Shown here: one piece after another, positions 58,097 to 64,000 of the stretch
Position numbering within the stretch: the stretch's first letter is position 1
Layout of the letters: the number at the start of each line of letters is the position of its first letter
The notes under the pieces: generated by a model
The model's database searches: none
What the model was told of the DNA's origin: nothing
What the model saw: only the letters and a program-made list of their open reading frames with translations
Made by a program: the position numbers and the translations under genes
Origin: Xestospongia bergquistia
Lineage: Eukaryota > Porifera > Demospongiae > Haplosclerida > Petrosiidae
Reading direction: 5' to 3'
DNA length: 64,000 bases
NCBI GenBank assembly: GCA_963965975.1
Contig: OZ014421.1
Location: 1,617,001 to 1,681,000 of the forward strand

Positions 58097-58242
58097 AAAA
58101 TAATACAGTAATTACCAGTTCATTTCAAATAACTATTCTTAAAGAAAATAATGCACATTAGTTAGTATGGGAACAAATGTTACACGAACTTTAATTATTA
58201 TGTCTCATGAACCACTCCCTTTTTCTTTACAAAATAATGGAG
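58097..58242 (+). other. Promoter-flank remnant
   Basis: ACCAGTTCATTTCAAA begins the same flank that follows the LTRs at 45617 and 51633. Here no retroelement intervenes. Confidence 0.5.
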
Positions 58243-58725
58243 TGTCTAGTCTTATAATTTTAACATAATATTTGTATAATAGAATATGTATATCAGTTGT
58301 CACTATCGTTTGTAATATCTGCTAATTTTGTCAGGTTACTTCAGTATTGTGTAGTTAGCTCTTCCCATTACTTCTGATGACACTTTTGACTTTAATCATT
58401 ACTACTGGTAGTGGTACTAATGTACTTCTTAAAAATATACAAGTAAATGATTGATATATAGTGACTGACTAACACCATTTATTGTGGACTTACAAGGACA
58501 AACCCATCCACTATATAGCTAATATTATAGTTACAAAATTAGACCACACAAATGATGTCATAATTGCAGTAACTTAATTTGTGGTTACTAGAATTCTTAT
58601 GAAATTATCAAAGCCACTAGTAGACTACTGATGGTTTAGTTGATATGTTTTGAAGGTTTTCTTTTAACATAACCATTAACCATAGAGTTATGATAGCAAC
58701 AATTTCTGATAAATTCTATTTCATA
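58243..58725 (+). repeat. Promoter-flank direct repeat, copy 1
   Basis: About 480 bases recur at 59378..59855 in the same orientation. Copy 1 has no gene after it. Confidence 0.8.
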
Positions 58726-59377
58726 TGATTCTAATAATAGGTATTACTTATTAACTCTCATTCTCTTTATTTTTACTGATGTATTTAGAACACTGAGATT
58801 CTATATTTCAGAAAAAATATTATGCTACAATAATTCAAATGGTCTTTTGTCAATATAACTAATCTAGTTCTTTCTCGTGTTGGAGGCTGTTTATGTTGTT
58901 CTGATACTGGAAGAGGTAGTTATGGTGTGAGAGCTGGGAGGTAGACACTCTAATAAAGACGATGATATGTCTTGTCTTTGTTCATGGGGAATAACAAAAC
59001 AAATCGTAAAAACATGAGTTACTTTATACTTCTAAAGTTATTTATTGTTTATTAAGTACTAGTTAAATTAAGAACTGGCTAAATTTACTATTTACGGATT
59101 TTTAACCAATTCTGAATGAAAATTAAGCAATGATATAAATTTTATATTAAATTTTAGTAGTTTTTTGACTTTGTTTATAACAAAATTGGAATGGCTAGGA
59201 CTCTCATAGAATTTTAATCAAAAGTACTTAATGTATTTAGTTACACTTTATCACTGTGTCGTACTAGTTGTGGAAGTCTAGACTTAAGAGTTAAATAAAT
59301 GACACACCCACATATTGACAGTCTTTTCACATGTACCTTTCATTATTGGTAAAGTCATCTTTATCATCTCTCTTAAA
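58726..59377 (+). other. Spacer between promoter-flank repeats
   Basis: AT-rich, no gene recognised. Confidence 0.4.
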
Positions 59378-59855
59378 GTCTAGTCTTATAATTTTAACAT
59401 AATATTTGTATAATGGAATATGTATATCAGTTGTCACTATCGTTTCTAATATCTGCTAATCATGTCAGGTTACTTCAGTATTGTGTAGTTAGCTCTTCCC
59501 ATAACTTCTGATGACTTTTTTGACTTTAATCATTACTACTGGTAGTGGTACTAATGTACTTCTTAAAAATATACAAGTAAACGATTGATATAGTGACTGA
59601 CTAACACCATTTATTGTGGACTTACAAGGACAAACCCATTCACTATAATTATAGCTAATATTATAGTTACAAAATTAGACCACACAAATTATGTCATAAT
59701 TGCAGTAACTTAATTTGTGGTTACTAGAATTCTTATGAAATTATCGAAGCCACTAGTAGACTACTGATGGTTTAGTTGATATGTTTTGAAGGTTTTCTTT
59801 TAACATAACCATTAACCATAGAGTTATGATAGCAACTATTTCTGATAGATTCTAC
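59378..59855 (+). repeat. Promoter-flank direct repeat, copy 2
   Basis: Leads directly into the promoter of the 60074 gene. Confidence 0.8.
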
Positions 59856-59969
59856 AGTAATATCATGTAAGTTACAAATTGGTTACCTAGAATAGTTCAC
59901 TTACATCAGTTTTACTATATAAAGTATGGTATTCACAAGTAGTGATGTCATCATACAATATTTTCAGCT

Positions 59970-59976
59970 TATAAAG
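59970..59976 (+). promoter_or_regulatory. TATA box of the 60074 gene
   Basis: TATAAAG in the CTTATAAAGGC setting, 104 bases before the ATG. Confidence 0.6.
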
Positions 59977-60073
59977 GCTGCAGTAATACAACTTAATTAT
60001 CTTGTTTGGTTATCAGTTTGATATTAATTCTCTATTGTTCATCTAATCCTTCACTATTGAATTTGCTGTCATC

Positions 60074-62697
60074 ATGAGCTGGTGTCATATTTATTATATA
60101 ACATCAGTTATACTGTATATCTACAGTGGATATGTTACTGCTTCTGAGTATTATATCTCTGCAGCTCCTAATGGAGTACCTTGTCCTCGTACTCACCTAC
60201 TTTGTCACAACCTCTCCTACTATACTGATAATTATTCGTCATACTTCACTGATGATGCAATCTTTTACTTCCTAGAGGGAACTCATATTCTACAAGATAC
60301 ATTGGAGATCAGTGATGTAAGTAATATAACTTTACAGGGACTGGGTCATATAGAACAAGGCTTCCATGAGACAGTTATGCAATTTACCTCAGTAATAAGG
60401 TGTAGCAGTTACAACAGAATTGGTATACAATTTACTAGCAGCAGAGATGTTGTATTGAAATCATTAACAATAGCAAATTGTGGATGGTTAAGTGGGTATA
60501 CAAAGTATGTATGTGCTAGCTTACTCTTTCTCAATACCAATAATGTTACATTGGAATGGTTATCAGTCCAGAATAGTTCTGGTAATGGACTTGTTCTTTT
60601 CAATGCTTTTGATGTGTTAATCACTAATTCCACATTTGCTAATAATAGAAATCCTAACATTTATGTAGCCAATGCGTTAATTTATTATAGTGAGCAGGCT
60701 AAAAGACTGTCCAGAATTAATATTGTGAAATCAAATTTTACATTGGCATTAGGAAGTGGCATGATGTTGGTGTATCATGTTGATAATGAAATTAATGTTG
60801 AGGTAATCATTGAAAAAGGTTTTTTTCAAATAATAATGGAGGAATCCTCATCAATTTCAATTGTGGAAGTGGTAGTATTGAGTTTACCAATTACACTATA
60901 CACAACAATATTGCTGCTAATTGGGGAGAAGTGACCATTTATTTCGAATATGGAAATGGTATTATTGAGTTTAGTAATTGCATTATATACAACAATACTG
61001 CTCTGTATGGAGGAGGAGTGTACAGTTATTTATATAATGGAAGTGGTAGTATTGAGCTTAGTAACTACAATATTTATAACAATACTGCATACTATGGATC
61101 AGGAGTGTTCATTGTTACTTTACTATCTGCTTCAAAGGTTAGGGTTTTTTTTACAAATGTTTCATTTCATTTCAATAAAGTATCAAAGATGCTGGACAAA
61201 TATCAATCTGCTATGTTACTTATGAATATTGAAAATGTTCTTTTGGACCAAATTGATATTAGTAATCATAACACAAGTGGTTTAGTGAGTATCAATAGCC
61301 CAATAATGTTTGATGGACATAGTGCATTCGTAAACAATTCTGGCATTTATGGTGGAGGCATTGCTTTATATGGACTCTCCCAAACATTGTTAAATCAGAA
61401 CACAAACATATCATTTGTCAATAATCATGCTAGTGAGTCAGGTGGTGGAATCTTTGTATTAAAAGTTGTTAATAGCATTGCCTTAGTATTTTGTACCTTT
61501 AATAATCTTTCTTATTATAATAATGATTTTAAGGCAATGTTATATTTCATCAACAATACAGCTGATATATCTGGTGATGTATTGTATGGAGGTGAAATAT
61601 CTAATTGTGTGAACTTTGACTTTGATCACCAATTTCATTACCCTCAACAAACAGGTCTATCAGTAGTGTCATCAAATCCTATCCAAGTGTGTTTTTGTGA
61701 ATCAAACGTACAAAATTGCTCTATTACAAACTTCAATATAACTGCTATGCCTGGAATTAATGTCAATATATCACTAGCTACTGTTGGTAATAAAGATGGC
61801 TTAACAAAGGGTGTAATAAAATTGACAACATCAGATAATTCATCATCTACTGTACAAACTGACAATACTAGACTAAATGCAACTTGTACCAATGTAACCT
61901 TCAAGATAACAGCAAACCCTTCATTGAACACATCAAAAGTCTATGTAACACTTGAAGGTTTACTCAGTGGACTTTCACCTGATGACTATGCTAAAGACAT
62001 TGAAGTTAGCATTGAGTCCTGTCCAATTGGGTTTCCATTACTAAATGATGCTTGCAGTTGTAGACCTGAATTAAATACATCTTCAATAACTTGTGATATT
62101 AACACTCAAATTATAACTAGAAATGGTGATATGTGGATTGGTTATAAAAATGACTCAGACTGTCTTATTGTTTATCCTCTTTGCCCCTTTGATTACTGCA
62201 ATGATGGAAAAATTTATTTTAAAATGACCTCTACTGATCCACAATGTCTTTACAATCGATCTGGCATACTCTGTGGACAATGTAGTGATGGCCTTAGTCT
62301 CATATTAGGATCCAATCAATGTGGACAATGTACTAATAACTACATAGCTCTTATCATTACATTTGCTCTTGCTGGTATAGCACTGGTAGCTTTTATCATT
62401 GCATTAAACTTAACTGTGTCTGTGGGTACAATCAATGGACTTATATTCTATGCTAATGTTGTCAAAATATATGAACCTATCTTCTTTCCCAATGGTCCTG
62501 TGAAAGTTCTTAGTTAATTTATTTCCTGGTTTAATCTTGATCTGGGTATTGAGACTTGTTTCTTTGATGGTATGGATTCTTGCAGTAAGACGTGGCTACA
62601 GTTTATCTTTCCAGGCTATGCTTGGTTTCTATTAATATTTCTTGTAATATCATCACAATATTCTAGCAAAGTGGTTCAACTTGTGGGTTCACATGCA
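60074..62697 (+). pseudogene. Beta-helix/multi-TM gene, subfamily II, frameshifted, nonsense-mutated and truncated
   Basis: The start MSWCHIYYITSV and signal peptide are intact. One base is missing near 60818..60830 (GGTTTTTTTC against AGTTGTTTTTC), shifting the frame; it resumes around 60840 and stays open to a TAA at 62515..62517 that replaces CAA (Gln in SQFISW). Beyond it the frame is again homologous until 62697 (GSHA), where the gene is cut and Kelch-gene 5' sequence begins. The second half of the membrane domain and the tail are missing. Only about three beta-helix units are present. Confidence 0.9.
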
Positions 62698-62766
62698 GAG
62701 TTGTCCTCAATTAAAATAACTGAGAGCTCATTATTAAGGGCGTGTCTATTTTGAAAGAAAAGCTGC
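62698..62766 (+). promoter_or_regulatory. Upstream segment of the Kelch gene, fused to the truncated receptor gene
   Basis: Starts GAGTTGTCCTCAATT, matching 19439 onward and 29166 onward. Only about 70 bases of original 5' flank remain before the ATG, so normal expression is doubtful. Confidence 0.6.
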
Positions 62767-63622
62767 ATGGCTACGTCGAGATCAGGTTTGACTACATTAT
62801 TATAATAATTATCTATTGTTATGTGTGTGTGTGTGTCATGTTCTACAGATTATCATGTACCTACAAAGAGGTCTGATCACTCCACACATATAGTGGGTGA
62901 CTACCTCTACATGTGGGGTGGTAATGTAGATGGTCTTCCTGAGGTACATGACAATGAAGTCAAACATAGGATGACCTCTGTTATTGAGATACTTCACTTA
63001 TCAACTGGTAGATGGGAACAACGACCTACTAATGGAAAACCTCCACTAGGTGTCTATAATTATGCCTCCACTGTTATCAGTAACAGGATCTACTATTTTG
63101 GAGGCTATTGTAATCATGGCCAGTGTCGTCACAATAGTGTCAACTCATTAATAACACATTCACTTACATGGAATGAACTGTTCACAACTAATCCAAGTAC
63201 GGGTCCAATGATGAAGTCAAGCTGTAGGATGATATCTCTTACATTCAATAAAGTGAATTATCTACTGGTAGTTGGTGGTATTGGTCCACGTCCTACCTCT
63301 CCACAACCTGGTGCTCGAGCTCAGTATAGTGATGTTTATGGTGATAATGTTCGTACTAATGAACACCACTATTATCAGTTATCCAGTGGTAAGAAGATCA
63401 ATATATCATGTTATTAATACATTATATATCAAGTACAATTTTATAACTGTTTGTATTGCAGGTCAGTGGATAATACCAGAAATTACTGGAGAATGTCCAC
63501 CTCCTTGTGATGGCTTCACTTTTACATCACTACCAAATAACAGAGCTCTGTTATTTGGTGGTTATACACCTAATGGTCCTATTAACACTGTGTATATTGC
63601 TCAGTGTACAAAGACTGCAGTG
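62767..63622 (+). CDS. Kelch-repeat protein gene, 5' part (continues beyond the window)
   Basis: Exons 62767..62785 (MATSRS), 62849..63388 and 63462..63622, all phase-compatible; after 63622 the window holds only intron, matching 20360 onward. Kelch blades: HSTHIVGDYLYMWGG, NRIYYFGGYC, YLLVVGG and RALLFGG. It keeps the ATG that the 19504 gene has lost. The C-terminal part (kinase or death domain) cannot be seen. Confidence 0.8.
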
Positions 63623-64000
63623 GTGAGTACAATATGTATTAAGTTAAAGTATTTAGTTACTGTATAATATTGTGGAGTAATCATGTTTAAAATTTGATAT
63701 TATTAAATGAACTAAATTTATAGTATATAATGTCTTTATATTATTATTAGGAACTGTTTTATTAATAAACAAGTGATTTATTGTTTGTTAATATTTCTTT
63801 AATCAACTTAGAGGTTATATTGATAACTTAACTTCTAACTCTAGAAACTTAAACTTAATAATTCACAATTATATTTTAAATAGTGACCTCAAATAGTAAA
63901 TTTCCCTATTGTTGTTCAATATTAAAATAGATGTCCCAGGTCTTATTAAAGGAAATATTGTAACTAAATTAAAATTCACATAAGCTATAAAATAAACAAT
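63623..64000 (+). other. Intron of the Kelch gene
   Basis: Matches 20360..21180 with an internal deletion of about 300 bases near 63830. The next exon would lie just past the end of the window. Confidence 0.6.

Overview
The window looks like nuclear DNA of an early-branching animal, most likely a demosponge of the Amphimedon type. It is AT-rich and its short introns have clear GT..AG borders. It carries Kelch/TKL-kinase genes, a CDK1-like gene with animal-style introns, a death domain, SHIPPO-repeat (ODF3-like) exons, and remnants of Ty3/gypsy and Ty1/copia elements. The species assignment is inference from gene style, not a database match. No rRNA, tRNA or CRISPR array was recognised. Almost all genes lie on the + strand.

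Two expanded families dominate. Family 1 (1-11 kb and 39.5-62.7 kb) is a tandem array of seven copies of a large single-exon gene. The predicted protein has a signal peptide, a right-handed parallel beta-helix ectodomain resembling bacterial/chlamydial Pmp repeats, a Cys-rich stalk, about 8-9 transmembrane segments and an acidic cytoplasmic tail. There are two subfamilies. Subfamily I is at 2..3102 and 39571..43137. Subfamily II is at 7446, 46384, 52391, 57357 (C-terminal piece) and 60074. Three copies are intact (7446, 39571, 46384); two carry one-base T-run frameshifts (2..3102, 52391) and two are clearly broken. Several copies share a TATA-box promoter 103-106 bp before the ATG and a shared post-gene block. 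A 6-kb unit (gene plus a truncated Ty3/gypsy integrase and its 3' LTR) is duplicated head to tail at 44-56 kb.

Family 2 (12-33.4 kb and 62.7 kb to the end) consists of intron-containing Kelch genes. After the beta-propeller and a coiled coil the C-terminus takes one of two forms: a TKL-type protein kinase (19.5-23.3 and 29.2-33.0 kb), or a transmembrane helix plus death domain (exons at 16.15-17.26 kb and a decayed copy at 26.4-27.5 kb). These lie in two tandem units of about 9-10 kb that also carry a CDK1-like gene (both copies broken) and minus-strand ODF3-like exons. Many copies are damaged: a lost start codon, a lost splice donor, in-frame stops and frameshifts.

The stretch 33-39.5 kb is gene-poor: the minus-strand 3' end of an ODF3-like gene, a coiled-coil exon, minisatellites, a duplicated 350-bp block and a Ty1/copia fragment. 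At 62.70 kb a family 1 gene is cut in its membrane domain and fused to the 5' region of a fourth Kelch gene, so the two families have recombined with each other. The overall picture is a fast-evolving, birth-and-death cluster of surface-receptor-like and Kelch/kinase/death-domain genes, reminiscent of recognition or innate-immune loci. That functional reading is inference.
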